A stretch of DNA of 64,000 nucleotides from Ascidia mentula (Eukaryota > Chordata > Ascidiacea > Phlebobranchia > Ascidiidae). The stretch spans positions 10,168,001 through 10,232,000 of the forward strand of contig OX387203.1 of NCBI GenBank assembly GCA_947561715.1. The letters run 5' to 3'. The position numbers were made by a program, and so were the translations under genes. The notes beneath the pieces are model-generated. The model made no database searches. It saw nothing but the letters and a program-made list of their open reading frames with translations, and was not told the origin of the DNA. This document shows positions 50,620 to 62,494 of this stretch, piece after piece (position 1 is the first letter of the stretch; each line of letters starts with the position of its first letter).

Positions 50620-52757
50620 CTGATTGAAAACAATGTTAAAATAATAATAGGTTTGCTATCGACTGGCACATTGATATGCTTGGTCGCTTGTCTCTCAAAG
50701 GCCAATTGAAATAAAAGGAATCGGGTTTTACAGTTCAACTCCGAATAGTGTGTTGTAATACTGTGCAAAATTTTGTTTCGATTGAAGTTGAAACAAACGA
50801 ATGAGAGACTGACAACTTGATTGAACACGAAGGCATGACCCGCGCGGTTTGGTATCTACTGTTGGCACATAAAAATACTTGGTCGCTTGGATCTTAAAGG
50901 CCAATTAAAATAAAATCAATCGGGTTTTACAGTTCAACTCCGAATAGTGTGTCGTAATACTGTGCAAAATTTTGTTTCGATTGAAGTTGAAACCAACGCC
51001 TGAGAGACTGACAACTTGATTGAACGCAAAGGCACGACCCGCGCGGTTTGGTATCTACTGCCGGCAGGTCAACATGCTTGGTCGCTTGTCTTCCAAAGCC
51101 AATTGAAATGAAAGAAATCGGTTTTTGCTGTTCAACTCCGAATAGAGTGTTGTAATACTGTGCAAAATTTTGTTTCGATTGAAGTTGAAACAAACGCCTG
51201 AGAGACTGACAACTTGATTGAACGCGAAGGCACGACCCGCGCGGTTTGGTATCTACTGCCGGCACGTTAACATGCTTGGTCGCTTGTCTTTCAAAAGCCA
51301 ATTGAAATAAATGAAATCAGGTTTTACAGTTCAACTCCGAATAGTGTGTCGTAATACTGTGCAAAATTTTGTTTCGATTGAAGTTGAAACAAACGCCTGA
51401 GAGACTGACAACTTTATTGAACACGAAGGCACGACCCGCGCGGTTTGGTATCTACTGCCGGCAGGTTAACATGCTTGGTCGCTTGTCTTTCTAAAGCCAA
51501 TTGAAATAAATGAAATCGGGTTTTACAGTTCAACTCCGAATAGTGTGTCGTAATACTGTGCAAAATTTTGTTTCGATTGAAGTTGAAACAAACGAATGAG
51601 AGACTGACAACTTGATTGAACGCGAAGGCACGACCCGCGCGGTTTGGTATCTACTGCCGGCAAGTTAACATGCTTGGTCGCTTGTCTTTCAAGAGCCAAT
51701 TGAAATAAATGAAATCGGGTTTTACAGTTCAACTCCGAATATTGTATTGTAATACTGTGCAAAATTTTGTTTCGATTGAAGTTGAAACAAACGAATGAGA
51801 GACTGACAACGTGATTGAACACGAAGGCACGACCCGCGCGGTTTGGTATCTACTGCCGGCAGGTTAACATGCTTGGTCGCTTGTCTTTCAAAAGCCAATT
51901 GAAATGAAAGAAATCGGTTTTTGCTGTTCAACTCCGAATAGAGTGTTGTAATACTGTGCAAAATTTTGTTTCGATTGAAGTTGAAACAAACGCCTGAGAG
52001 ACTGACAACTTGATTGAACACGAAGGCACGACCCGCGCGGTTTGGTATCTACTGCCGGCACGTTAACATGCTTGGTCGCTTGTCTTTCAAAAGCCAATTG
52101 AAATGAAAAAAATCGGTTTTTGCTGTTCAACTCCGAATAGAGTGTTGTAATACTGTGCAAAATTTTGTTTCGATTGAAGTTAAAACAAACGCCTGAGAGA
52201 CTGACAACTTGATTGAACGCGAAGGCACGACCCGCGCGGTTTGGTATCTACTGCCGGCAGGTTAACATGCTTGGTCGCTTGTCTTTCAAAAGCCAATTGA
52301 AATGAAAAAAATCGGTTTTTGCTGTTCAACTCCGAATAGAGTGTTGCAATACTGTGCAAAATTTTGTTTTGATTGAAGTTGAAACAAACGCCTGAGAGAC
52401 TGACAACTTGATTGAACACGAAGGCACGACCCGCGCGGTTTGGTATCTACTGCCGGCACGTTAACATGCTTGGTCGCTTGGCTTTCAAGAACCAATTGAA
52501 ATAAATGAAATCGGGTTTTACAGTTCAACTCCGAATATTGTGTTGTAATACTGTGCAAAATTTTGTTTCGATTGAAGTTGAAACAAACGAATGAGAGACT
52601 GACAACTTGATTGAACACGAAGGCACGACCCGCGCGGTTTGGTATCTACTGCCGGCACGTTAACATGCTTGGTCGCTTGTCTTTCAAAAGCCAATTGAAA
52701 TGAAAGAAATCGGTTTTTGCCCTTCAACTCCGAATAGAGTGTTGTAATACTGTGCAA
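50620..52757. repeat. 199-bp satellite array, about 10.7 copies
   Basis: The anchor CGAATAG/CGAATA recurs at 50742, 50941, 51139, 51338, 51537, 51736, 51935, 52134, 52333, 52532 and 52731, a period of 199 (once 198). Each unit contains the GC-rich palindrome CCGCGCGG, within ACCCGCGCGGTTTGG. The period is not a multiple of three, so the overlapping minus-strand open frames shift from unit to unit and are not genes. The last unit breaks off near 52757. Confidence 0.95.
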
Positions 52758-52924
52758 AACTTTTATGATGTGATAGTGGAGAACCCTTTCCAAAATTCTA
52801 TATACCGTAAACGTAACCAAACTGCTCCTGTATGGCTATATCGAAATGGGACTAAATCAGTTGTTTTTCGAGATTTGTAAAGATTAAATTGTCATATACG
52901 CAATACTTCGTCCTATACAAAACC

Positions 52925-54065
52925 CAGTTCGAAAATATCACATTCCTTGCGACACCACACACTGTGATTAATTGGGCTCTCCACCGCGGACCTCGCTACG
53001 CTTCGTCCCTTGTGGATTTGCCTTAGCGTGTGGTCGAAGACCTCAAAGGCGACAACGGACAATGGACAGCGCACCACATACCTCACGTTTTCGCATAAGA
53101 AAATTTGCACGTTGACTTTCCTTGTTGTGCAGGAAACAACATCGTTTGATTGCAATAACAGTTTTTGTACCGCATTTTTGGTTTTATATCTAGCAAACGA
53201 TTAGGACATGGTTAGTAGCCTATCATTTATTATCGTATCTTCCTGTTTATGTTACACTGAATTTAAGGGATCTGGCCCGTCGCGGCTTGTGGGAGTGAAG
53301 CCGGTTGGCGGGAATGTTTTTCAAAGTACTGTTGGGTTCCTCTCGGGAGGGACATTATTGATTTTGCTTATGAGTCAAAGTTATGGTTAGCCTTAACCCT
53401 TTCGTAAAATAATTTTTTAGCAGAATAAATCCAATTGTCATTTAAAAAAATAACTATAAAAATTAGAAACTTGCTTTAATAATGACCTAAAAACACATCG
53501 TGCTTAAAGCTAGCCAGTGCGTTTTATTTTCACTTTTTGAAGTCAATTGGTTTAGTTTTTCAACAAGTTGTATAACGCATGTTAATCTTAAAGTTTGTCC
53601 CAAGAAAAAACTCTGTCAGCGTACGCAAGTGTACAAAGAGTAATTGCGGGCCACCGCAAAATAGTTTGTATTTGTGCTTTTTATTGACTGCAGGTTTTAT
53701 TTAGAAATACGAACCAGGGCCGGTCATTTATACGGAGCCATACACGCATGAATTCTATTTTCGAGTTCGACTAAAAGCCATTTCGACAAATTCTGTATTC
53801 CTTGCGACACCACACACTGTGATTAATTGGGGCTGTCCACCGACCTCGCTATAGTTTGTCCCTTGTCGATTTGCCACAGCGTGGGGTCGCAAGTCGACAA
53901 CGCACCGCATCACATATTTGCAAAAGAACATTTGGCGCTATCTGGGCTTGCCGCGGCCTGTGGGAGTGGAGCCGGTTGGCGGGAAAGTTTTTCAAAGTAC
54001 GGTTGGATTCCTCTCAGGAGGGATATTATTGGCTGCGAGTTAAACTGATGGTTAGCCTCAAGTCA
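52925..54065 (+). repeat. Direct duplication inside the 7.2-kb element
   Basis: About 52942-53395 and 53795-54060 share ATTCCTTGCGACACCACACA..., then a GC-rich block with GTGGGAGTG and AGCCGGTTGGCGGGAA, ending TTATTG and ATGGTTAGCCT. The first copy carries extra sequence in its middle. No homology recognised; the GC-rich block could be an old exon or promoter. Confidence 0.75.
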
Positions 54066-54184
54066 TGTCAGAAATAATATCAGAGTATACCATAGCATAA
54101 CCTCAGAACACATAATTTGTTTAGTGCTATATAGCAAATTTTGTGTTTTGTAATGACTGTTGATTTACACAGGTTGTTTTGCAG

Positions 54185-54397
54185 CTTAAAGTAATTTGCT
54201 GGTTAAAGTTGACAATAAAAGTTCCATGGCAAATGAAAGACAATGTGATCCGCTTGAGAAAGTAAGTAAATCATTTTATATTAATGCACAGATTGTTGTT
54301 ATATTTTCATATGTTTTGCAGATTAATGACCAATGAAGCAATGGCACAACTTAGTATGAAAGGAAGCCATGGAAAAAGAACTTTCACCACAGCATAA
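54185..54397 (+). pseudogene. Two-exon relic resembling the C-terminus of a DUF4806 protein
   Basis: Exon 54185-54261 (after TTTTGCAG, before GTAAGT) and exon 54322-54397 (after GTTTTGCAG) join in phase to give about 50 residues ending in TAA. The joined end reads VIRLRKLMTNEAMAQLSMKG then HGKRTF. From memory this matches the RRILRKLMTNELA...GKKAF signature of DUF4806 proteins, which are common, multicopy genes in invertebrate and fish genomes and often repeat-associated. Upstream exons were not found, so I call it a remnant, possibly cargo or the last exons of the element's own gene. A chance match is possible but the splice sites and phase agree. Confidence 0.5.
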
Positions 54398-55039
54398 CTG
54401 TATAAAGTGGTGAGTGAAACATCAACATTTCAGCTATGCTCAAGGGACAAACCAAGGTCCATCACTATTAGTTTGGGGTTGTTCAAATAAAATTGCTTTT
54501 TGAGAAACCTTAATAGATCATTAGATATTTGCTTTTAGATGTTTTCTAATACAACTTGGTGGGGTTGTGGCAATAAGAAAAATATGTTTTAAAGAAAAAA
54601 AATCTTTTAACAACCTATATGAAACACGCTTTAGTATGTGAAATATAGCAGCAGTTCTTTGGCAGAACAACAACCATGATTTGTTTTGTTACAAAAAGTA
54701 ATGCGAACTTTTTACAGATTACATGATGAGGTGCAGCTCAACCACCAAAAAAGAAATAAACGCTTATTGGCGGACTGCTTTCAAGTTCGCCCCGTTTAGA
54801 AAATCGTCTTTGTGTGCATCTTCAGACGACTCGTTGTCGCAATAAGGTTATATGTGTTTGTATAATGTATTCTAATAAATACACTTCTGGAAATATTGTG
54901 TACCTATGATGAAGCTCCAATGTCAAGGTGCAGAGTTTTAACTCAACAGCTATTGTGTATTGGTTATCAGTTTGCGTCTACTACTGGGAAAAGGTTTTAC
55001 GTTTTCAGAACAAAACAAACACAAGCTGAGCAACAAACG

Positions 55040-56040
55040 AAAACTTGAAAGTTACGTTAGCTCAGCAACGTTCTACAAACAAACAAAAAACAACGTTAAG
55101 AAAACGTCCATCGAGTTACGTTGATCCAATGTTGCCCAATTTACGTTAACAAAACTTTAAAAATCAACCTCGTGGTAACGCGATAACAACGTTATGATTC
55201 TAATCAGATTTAAACGTTTAAAAAACCTCCATCAAAACACGTTGATGTAATGTTGCTCAAATTACGCAAAAAAAACTTCCAAAATCAACCTCGTGGTAAC
55301 GCGATAACAACGTTAGGATTCTAATCAGATTTCAACGTTTAAAACACATTCATCAAATTACGTTGATGTAATGTTGCTCAAATTACGTAAAAAAAACTTT
55401 CAAAATCAACCTTTTGGTAACGTGATAACAACGTTATGATTCTAATCAGATTTTAACGTTTAAAAAACATTCATCAAATTACGTTGATGTAATGTTGCTC
55501 AAATTACGTAAAAAAAACTTTCAAAATCAACCTCGTGGTAACGCGATAACAACGTTAGGATTCTAATCAGATTTAAACGTTTAAAAAACCTCCATCAAAT
55601 AACGTTGATCCAATGTTGCTCAAAATACGTTAAAAAACCTTTCAAAATCAACCTCGTGGTAACACGATAACAACGTTATGTTGCTAATGAGATTTAAACG
55701 TTTAAAAAACCTCCATCAAATAACGTTGATCTAATGTTGCTCAAATTACGTTAAAAAACCTTTCAAAATCAACCTCGTGGTAACACGATAACAACGTTAT
55801 GATTCTAATGAGATTTCAACGTTGAAAAAACATTCATCAAATTACGTTGATCTAATGTTGCTCAAATTACGTTAAAAAACCTTTCAAAATCAACCTCGTG
55901 GTAACACGATAACAACGTTATGATTCTAATGAGATTTCAACGTTGAAAAAACATTCATCAAATTACGTTGATCTAATGTTGCTCAAATTACGTTAAAAAA
56001 CCTTTCAAAATCAACCTCGTAGAAACAAATTTTCAACGTT
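55040..56040. repeat. 121-bp minisatellite array, about 8 copies
   Basis: CCTCGTGGTAAC (or variant) recurs with a 121-bp period from 55169 on. Each unit contains ACGTTGAT, AACAACGTTA and CAACGTT-type motifs. It sits next to the right terminal repeat, as the 102-bp array sits near the left one. Confidence 0.93.
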
Positions 56041-56079
56041 GTGGTTAGAACCAATTTCATACGTTACTTAAACGTAAGA

Positions 56080-56093
56080 ATGTTTGCTGGGTA
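56080..56093 (-). repeat. Right terminal inverted repeat of the 7.2-kb element
   Basis: ATGTTTGCTGGGTA, exact complement of 48927-48940. Confidence 0.8.
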
Positions 56094-56737
56094 TCCATAC
56101 TTATTATAAAAAAAATATTTGAACTGGTTTGACAACTTTAAGTTACAAAGAAATTTGCCAAAACTTAACCAAACCGATGTTAACATAACGAAAGCAGAAA
56201 ATTTCTGGGGCAATTCAGGTAAACGCAACGCGAACGTGTTGGGAAGTGCAGCCAGTGTGGTCAGTGGCCACACAAGTATAGTGGAAACGTAATGTAAATT
56301 TCTACTCTCAATCGTCCTGGCACCGGCACAATTTTTCATCTCTAACATCCTGTCTTGGCGACAGTGGCCTGGTTTTTGGTCAGGGCGCTAGACACAAACA
56401 CTGGTGTCTCGTGGGTTACTTTGGCGGGATAGTGGGGGTTCGAATCCCTCATCAGTAAAAAAGTTTGATCAATATTAAGCTTTTGCAATAAAAAGCTCTA
56501 GGGAATAATTGAATCTCTCTACGACAATTTTTACCTTTTAAATTTTGGGTTAATTCATTATCTATATTTTTTTAAAAACGAAAACGCCAAGTGACGTAAT
56601 ATTATTTTATATCTCCATGAGTGTTTCTCATGAGTCAGCTCTCCATTGTTGTTGGTTGGTTCGTTCGTGCAGTTGGTGTTTGCGTTCATGCAGCAATGAG
56701 CGAGTTTGTGTTTGAGTAATTTAAAATACTTTGGACA
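56094..56737. other. Spacer upstream of ACBD5
   Basis: Holds the tRNA-like relic and the ACBD5 promoter region. No exon recognised. Confidence 0.6.
56359..56460 (+). pseudogene. tRNA-Leu(CAA)-like relic, possible SINE head
   Basis: The order GTGGCC...TTGGTCAGGGCGC, GACACAAACACTGG, a long variable-arm region, and GGGGGTTCGAATCCCTC mimics a type II tRNA-Leu with a perfect B box (GGTTCGAATCC at 56437-56447). The acceptor stem does not pair, and a short A-run follows, so this is a tRNA pseudogene or a tRNA-derived SINE rather than a functional tRNA. Confidence 0.5.
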
Positions 56738-59700
56738 ATGGCGGATGTTCAGACCAAGTTTAAAGCAGCTTTGGACGTTATACAAAGTTTGCCAAAAGAT
56801 GGTAAGCGGATGTATTTTTGTGTTTATGGTTTGTCTTTTTGTCTGAATTTTTTACTTTCCCTGTGTAGTTTTCTAGTTCTTGATGACTTATGAACAATAC
56901 AATATAGGCACTGGACACTGAGCATGTAGCTCTAAAAGCCATATGACTTTATATCTACTGTGGCCCACAATGAGCCAGATCGATATGCAAATGCACTTTT
57001 GTAAAATTTTGTTGGTAAGGCCAAGGCATAATAAAATTAACCAATATATCAACATATGTCATGGTATATTTGCATCTGCAAGTAGGACACCCTGACTTTA
57101 AAATGACTAATACAATTTATTTTGTCACTGCTTTCACATTGGCATTCACTTACGTTTGTTTTGTGCAATGGTTTGTCTGCAAACTTTTCTTCTTATCCTG
57201 TGCAAATTTCAACAAAGAATTATTTTTATTTTAGGTCCATATCGGCCAGCTCCCAACATGCTGTTGATGTTTTATGCTTACTATAAACAAGCAACTGAGG
57301 GGCCCTGCAACAAACCTAAGCCATGGGCGTTTGATGTAATCAACAAAGCAAAATGGGAAGCATGGAACAAACTTGGGAGCATGACCCAAGAAACAGCTAT
57401 GGACAATTATGTCCAAGAGCTGACGAAAGTAAGTATACGTTTTATTAACTATACAAACAATAATATTCATTTATTTATTTTGGTGAAAAACATTGCAGAC
57501 GTGTAATTTATTTTGCATTGGGTCTGATTGAAAAAAAATTGTGTGCGGAGGATATGTCTTCCTTGGAAGATAACAAAAAAGCTATGGCAATAGCATACAA
57601 AAATTTCCATTCAACTCACTAACTTTCTAGCCTTGTGCATGGGTCATATTCCTAAACCTAACATGCAGGTCATTTAGCCCAATAAAATAAACATTGCTGA
57701 AAGATGTGACTTTATTCATAAATAGGTAACATATTTAAAAACTGTCAAAATGTCTTGATGTGCTGTAATAATGTTGTAGTACTGTGATATTTTAAATGCA
57801 AGTTTTTTTTTTAACTATTTGCCAGTTTTTGAGATGTAGTTCTAGAGGTATATACTTATTTTAGTGCTGCATATTTCTCAGTTTATAAACTTTGTGGCCA
57901 ACTACTACATAAAAAACAACATTCTTAATGGCTACCATGGGTTGTATTATACAACTAGAAGGCCACATTATTTGCTGTGTTAGGGGGTGTGAATTTAAAA
58001 TTTGTGCAACACATCAGGTCATGCAGAATTCAGCTCCACTTTCAGATGATCAAGTCAGTATATTGTGTTTTTGCTAGATTAGATACTGGGTTAAGCTGTG
58101 ATTACATTCTTTTGTGAAATGATAAGCAGGCAATTGGGAAGCCCACATTTTACAAATGATTAGTCGTAATTGCTTTTTGTATGTGAATGCACATAAAGCA
58201 CATTTTCATTATTGTTAAACGCAATAATTTTATGATTATGTTTGACAAATCTCAATTGTTATTTGGAAGTATGCATGCCATGTATGTATGATTGAAGTCA
58301 ATTTTTGTTTTAATTCATTTTTTTGTGTTGGTTTCAATTGTAACTGAAAACAATCTACACTGAAATACAATATGTATTGACAAAATGTGATTCAAATTCT
58401 GTGAATTATTCATTTAATTATTTGTGTGTGTTTTCTTGTTTTTCATGCCTTGCGGAACACAGTGCACTTGTGTGACTTGGTTTCGAAAATTTTATATTTG
58501 TACACATATATTATTTTTGTTCATGTGCAGATCATTGAGGTACTTCCTTCAACGTCTGAGTCAACAAACTTTATCCAAACCCTTGGAAATTTCTATGAGG
58601 TTGTGGACGCGAAACACCCAGAAGTCGAAAAGTTAAAAAGGAGATTTGCAGACGGTATGATGGCAAAAATTGGCGGAACATGTTTAAGTTTGGAAGCTAA
58701 AGCTTTTAGGCTGCTAGAGTGCACAATTACCAAACTTTGTTGTAAGGATGTTTTAATTTATCAAATCTGTGATCCTGTCTGTCAACTTTCTGTTTTCTAC
58801 TTTGTTTATAATTAAGACAAGCATTGCTTACATTGGTAGTTAAATTCACTGTTTTTGTCTAATTCACATAACAGGGAATGTTTACATGTTTTTAGAATCC
58901 AATGGTGACCAGCCCATACCACATTTAAATGGAAATCATGTGCACACTAATGGTGAGTATAGTTATAACAAGATATTTGAAAAACAATTACAGACCAACT
59001 TGTTGCATTTGTGTAGAACTGTTTTCTGCAAAGTGTTAAATACTGGAACATCTTAATTTAAATGCCAGAGCTATAAAATTGCCAGATAACAGCCAAGGAG
59101 TTTTTCCTGACCGCCGAGACAAACTTATACTTTGTTGCTAATGGGTTGTTTCTCAACAATTACACAAAATGTTTGTGTTTTATGTGGATTTTTTTCATCA
59201 ATAATTAAAAGATGCAAAGATAACACCTGGTTTTAGCTCTATATAGTTGCAATACTTGCTATATAGTTGCAATACTTGCTATATAGTTGCAATACTTGCT
59301 ATATAGTTGCAATACTTGCTATATAGTTGCAATGTATTTATGGCAAAAATATTATGAAACAAAGTTCAAAGAATTGCTTTAAAAGATAAATACGCTACTT
59401 TTTGCAAAATTTTAAGGCTCGGCTATTTTTGAAACATTGTAAACAATGGCTGTTGCTCATTTACTGATAATTTATAGTGAATCATCTCACTTATGCACAT
59501 AGTTTTATCAAATTTCCTAATAATCATGTTGCAACTCAGGCCATGTTCCAGCTGAAAAGGAAATGACAGACCATGTGACAAGTGACATGAATATCAACAA
59601 ATCAAGCGAGGAAATTGTCGAAGAAGATGAAATCACACATGTCGTTGATGTGAAGAGCGAAAGCGACGATGAGTTTTGTGACACCTCAGCCGACGTTGTC

Positions 59701-61516
59701 GTAATTCCGAAAAATTATTCAATAAGCGGTTCTGATGCTTCATCCCTAAGTACGGAAAGTCTTAGTGGAAGCCCAAATAAGAGTAAGTGGTTCAAATTCC
59801 ATAGGATTTAATTTAGTGTAAACAATATATTAAAGCTTCAAAATTGTACTTTTAAGCGGTTGATGCTTTATTCAGAAAGTTGATGTAGCTTGAAAAAAAA
59901 ACAGATAATGCTCATGGAAAATAAGCAAAATTGATCTTTTAATTCAGTGCTTCCCAACCAGTGTGTCGCTACCCATTGGTGGGTCGCAAAGCATTTCTAA
60001 ATGTTACAGTTTTCTATTAGATCACAAAATTATTGCATTATCATTACGTAACATTTATGCAACAATTTATCATTTATTCTTTTCTCATTAAATTGTTTTT
60101 CATTCGTTTGGTCATATCTCATTGCATTAAAAGTGATTCGCACACTGAAAAAGGTTGGGAGGCACTGTTTTAATTAATCAATCAGCTGACACCAATTTGA
60201 GACTTCTTGTGTCATTGAAAAATAATGCTTTTTTATTTTAGGTGGGGATATATCAGCTGTTGACCAATTGTTGGACATGGAACAGAGGTATTCCTATTTG
60301 TGCCATATTGTATCACAGTTTTATTTGTTACTCTGTACATGCACCCAAGAGTTGCTGTAGCACAAGGTCAATGTTTTTTGAACATGCAAATGGTAGATTC
60401 GCGATGCTACATTTTATACTGTTTATGTTTCACTGTTTGTAATTTTAGACCTTTTAAATGTGCACTTTCATTAATTAGCCAACCTCCAGTGGATGGTGGT
60501 GAAAGAGGAACAAGGGGTAGAGACAGTTCTAGAAAACCCAGGGGAAAAGGTAACAAAATTCATGCCATTCCATGTTTAATTATTTATTGTTATCTATCAA
60601 GCATTTCTGGTTTTAACTATTTGCGTTATGTAATTTTGTACCAAACATTATGAATGGGATATTTCCTGGCTTGTGTTGTGTTGCATCATAAAAATGAATA
60701 TATTACTCAATGTGGCAGGTACTGTTACAACTCCTGGTTCAAGTACATACCCACAAATGCCCGAGAATCCATCAGATCAGCGTATGCAGGGAGGATCTGG
60801 GGGTAGTGGCGACCCCTGGCAGAACCAAGCAGACAAACATGCTGAGGTAGAAACCTTCTGGCATGTTAGAAATTATTTGTTATTGTTGCTAAAGTCAAGA
60901 ATTGTTTTTAGATTGAGGAACGAATAGCAGTTGTGTTGCTGCAGTTACAGCGCGACATGCACAGCGTGCTCAACCGTCTTAGTACCCTCGAAACCATAAT
61001 TATGACAAGACAACAGGTAAACTTGCAACATATTTTTAAACTGTTTTTTTTTCTGGCATATGTGCAGATTTTATATGGTATAAAATAATAATAGATGTAC
61101 TGCAATGGTATGCAACCCTAGTTGGCAATAGCCATGTCAAGTTAGTGTGGTGTTTATTTGATAAATGGCATGCAGGGTTAACAAGCTTGCCGACTCGCTA
61201 TGTAGTGCCCAGGTTAGGAAATAAACCTTCAATTATGCAAATTATGTGGCTTAGTGAGTGCTGTATATAAGTGTAGATTAAAGCAGATATTTGCCACAGT
61301 AAAGTTACCTAATATTTCAAAAAAAATGCACAATAGGATTCACAACATTGTCACCACTGTTGTCTTCATCGTGGGAACCAGAAGGGAGAGAGTGCACCAG
61401 TGTGGTGGCCCTTCCCCGAAATTCACCCAAAGACGGCATTGTTTTTTATTATCTGGCCGTTTTTGGCAAAAATCATTTTGGAATTTCTCCGCAGACATGC
61501 CAGAAAAAGGCGTTAA
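56738..61516 (+). CDS. ACBD5: ACBD5-type acyl-CoA binding peroxisomal tether
   Basis: Tail-anchored peroxisomal protein that binds very-long-chain acyl-CoA and tethers peroxisomes to ER through VAP (family knowledge). Exons 56738-56801, 57235-57428, 58531-58654, 58896-58952, 59540-59782, 60242-60287, 60479-60549, 60719-60846, 60912-61016, 61382-61516 give 388 residues, shorter than vertebrate ACBD5. The acyl-CoA binding domain spans about 8-90 (LLMFYAYYKQATEGPC, KAKWEAWNKLGSMT). An acidic stretch leads into EFCDTSA (191-197), a good FFAT core. Exon 9 gives a coiled coil (RIAVVLLQLQRDMHSVLNRL). The last exon encodes VWWPF then a membrane helix (ALFFIIWPFLAKIILEFL) and a basic tail RRHARKRR. 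Exon 7 has a second in-frame acceptor at 60447-60448 that would add ten residues. ACBD4 is less likely given the FFAT and tail anchor. Confidence 0.92.
59239..59333. repeat. 20-bp tandem repeat in ACBD5 intron, about 5 copies
   Basis: Unit CTATATAGTTGCAATACTTG, essentially perfect in the first four copies. Confidence 0.95.
59945..60167. mobile_element. hAT-type MITE in ACBD5 intron
   Basis: Termini CAGTGCTTCCCAACC and GGTTGGGAGGCACTG are inverted with one mismatch. The element is flanked by an exact 8-bp duplication TTTTAATT at 59937-59944 and 60168-60175. Interior GTGGGTCGCAAAGCATT is typical of small hAT relatives. 223 bp, no ORF. Confidence 0.92.
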
Positions 61517-61696
61517 ATTTTGATGCTATGCAAATTTTTAATTTTATTTTGTGTGCATTTATATTTGGTTAAAGTTTCGAAAATGCACAAAAAGGTATAA
61601 TTTTTGTTTTAAATCCAGAACCAATGTCATTACAAAGTATATTTCTATATTGGGGTTAGACAAGAAATTGTAAACTAAATGTGGAAAATTCTGTGA

Positions 61697-61702
61697 ATAA
61701 AA
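61697..61702 (+). terminator. Polyadenylation signals of ACBD5
   Basis: AATAAA 181 bp after the stop; another at 61807-61812. Confidence 0.5.
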
Positions 61703-62392
61703 TTGATATTTTTCATGTGAATATGTCGATTGTTACTGTATTTCAAACATCCTGGTTGGGTGCTGTGAAGTTCTAAATGTTACAAATATTATATTTTGTG
61801 AAGCTTAATAAAAAGAATACATTCCACATACTTCCCTTTGTCATGTTTCGTTTGGTGAAATTTTCATTTAACAAAATTATCTTTGTATTTTACCATTACT
61901 GCTACCTGTCATACGCCTGGCTTTGCTTGTTTTGATGGAATATTTTAAAAAAGGTGTTAATGTATAGTATAAACTAATGCATTTGTCCGTAATGAAGCCA
62001 ATGAACAACTGTTTTGCATTATAATATTGGTTGTAATGTTTACCATTCTTATTTTCAAATGAAAAATTTGAAGTGTTGCTGTTGTTCCAAATACCCCACA
62101 AATCTTGAAAGATCTTATGTACAACTATTGTGCCAAAACTTGATTGTTATACGATGGTTTAATGGAAATTGACTCAAATATGTGAGAATGTTTGTGTGCA
62201 GTAATTGTTGCAATAAAAAACCATGAACTAAAACTGTATAGTTTTTTTTTCTATAAAAGAGTTTGTCTTTGTGAAGCTTATTGAAATCCTGTCAGTATTC
62301 TTTTGTGTGTTCCTAAAATCACTAAAAATCCTGACAACGCAATGGATTACTTACTAAGAAAAGCGAATGATCTAAAATCAAATTTATTTCTT

Positions 62393-62398
62393 CAATTG
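62393..62398 (-). terminator. Polyadenylation signal of the SLC6 gene
   Basis: TTTATT on the + strand reads AATAAA on the minus strand, 97 bp after the stop. Confidence 0.55.
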
Positions 62399-62494
62399 CT
62401 ACGAAATCTACGTTTAAATTCTACATCATCCACTGTGATCTGGACTGCTAAAACGCAGTCAGCATGTCCTACTACAACGTAGTCATTAGATCAT

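Larger units (their letters stand above)
48927..56093. mobile_element. 7.2-kb TIR-bounded element carrying satellite arrays
   Basis: The left end is TACCCAGCAAACAT (48927-48940) and the right end is its exact complement ATGTTTGCTGGGTA (56080-56093). Beyond 14 bp both ends keep ACGT-rich similarity. If TA is the target duplication, the element proper starts CCCAGCAAAC. Interior in order: 102-bp array, 199-bp array, a long direct duplication, a two-exon DUF4806-like relic, and a 121-bp array. The 102-bp and 121-bp arrays are both rich in AACGTT. No transposase was recognised. I infer a single large non-autonomous or decayed DNA transposon; a nested composite is the alternative. Confidence 0.65.
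61517..62494. other. Convergent 3' spacer ACBD5 / SLC6
   Basis: AT-rich 3' UTRs of both genes; no exon recognised. Confidence 0.6.

Noticed and set aside
50927..52820. Series of 80-124-residue minus-strand open frames with a shared peptide
   Set aside because: They are translations of the 199-bp satellite; the period is not a multiple of three and each frame stops or shifts after one or two units.
53010..54077. Possible gene in the GC-richer duplicated block of the large element
   Set aside because: Frames are short, differ between the two copies and give no recognisable protein; kept only as a repeat.
48927..56093. CRISPR-like interpretation of the tandem arrays
   Set aside because: Units are contiguous with no unique spacers, and the locus is eukaryotic; these are ordinary satellites.
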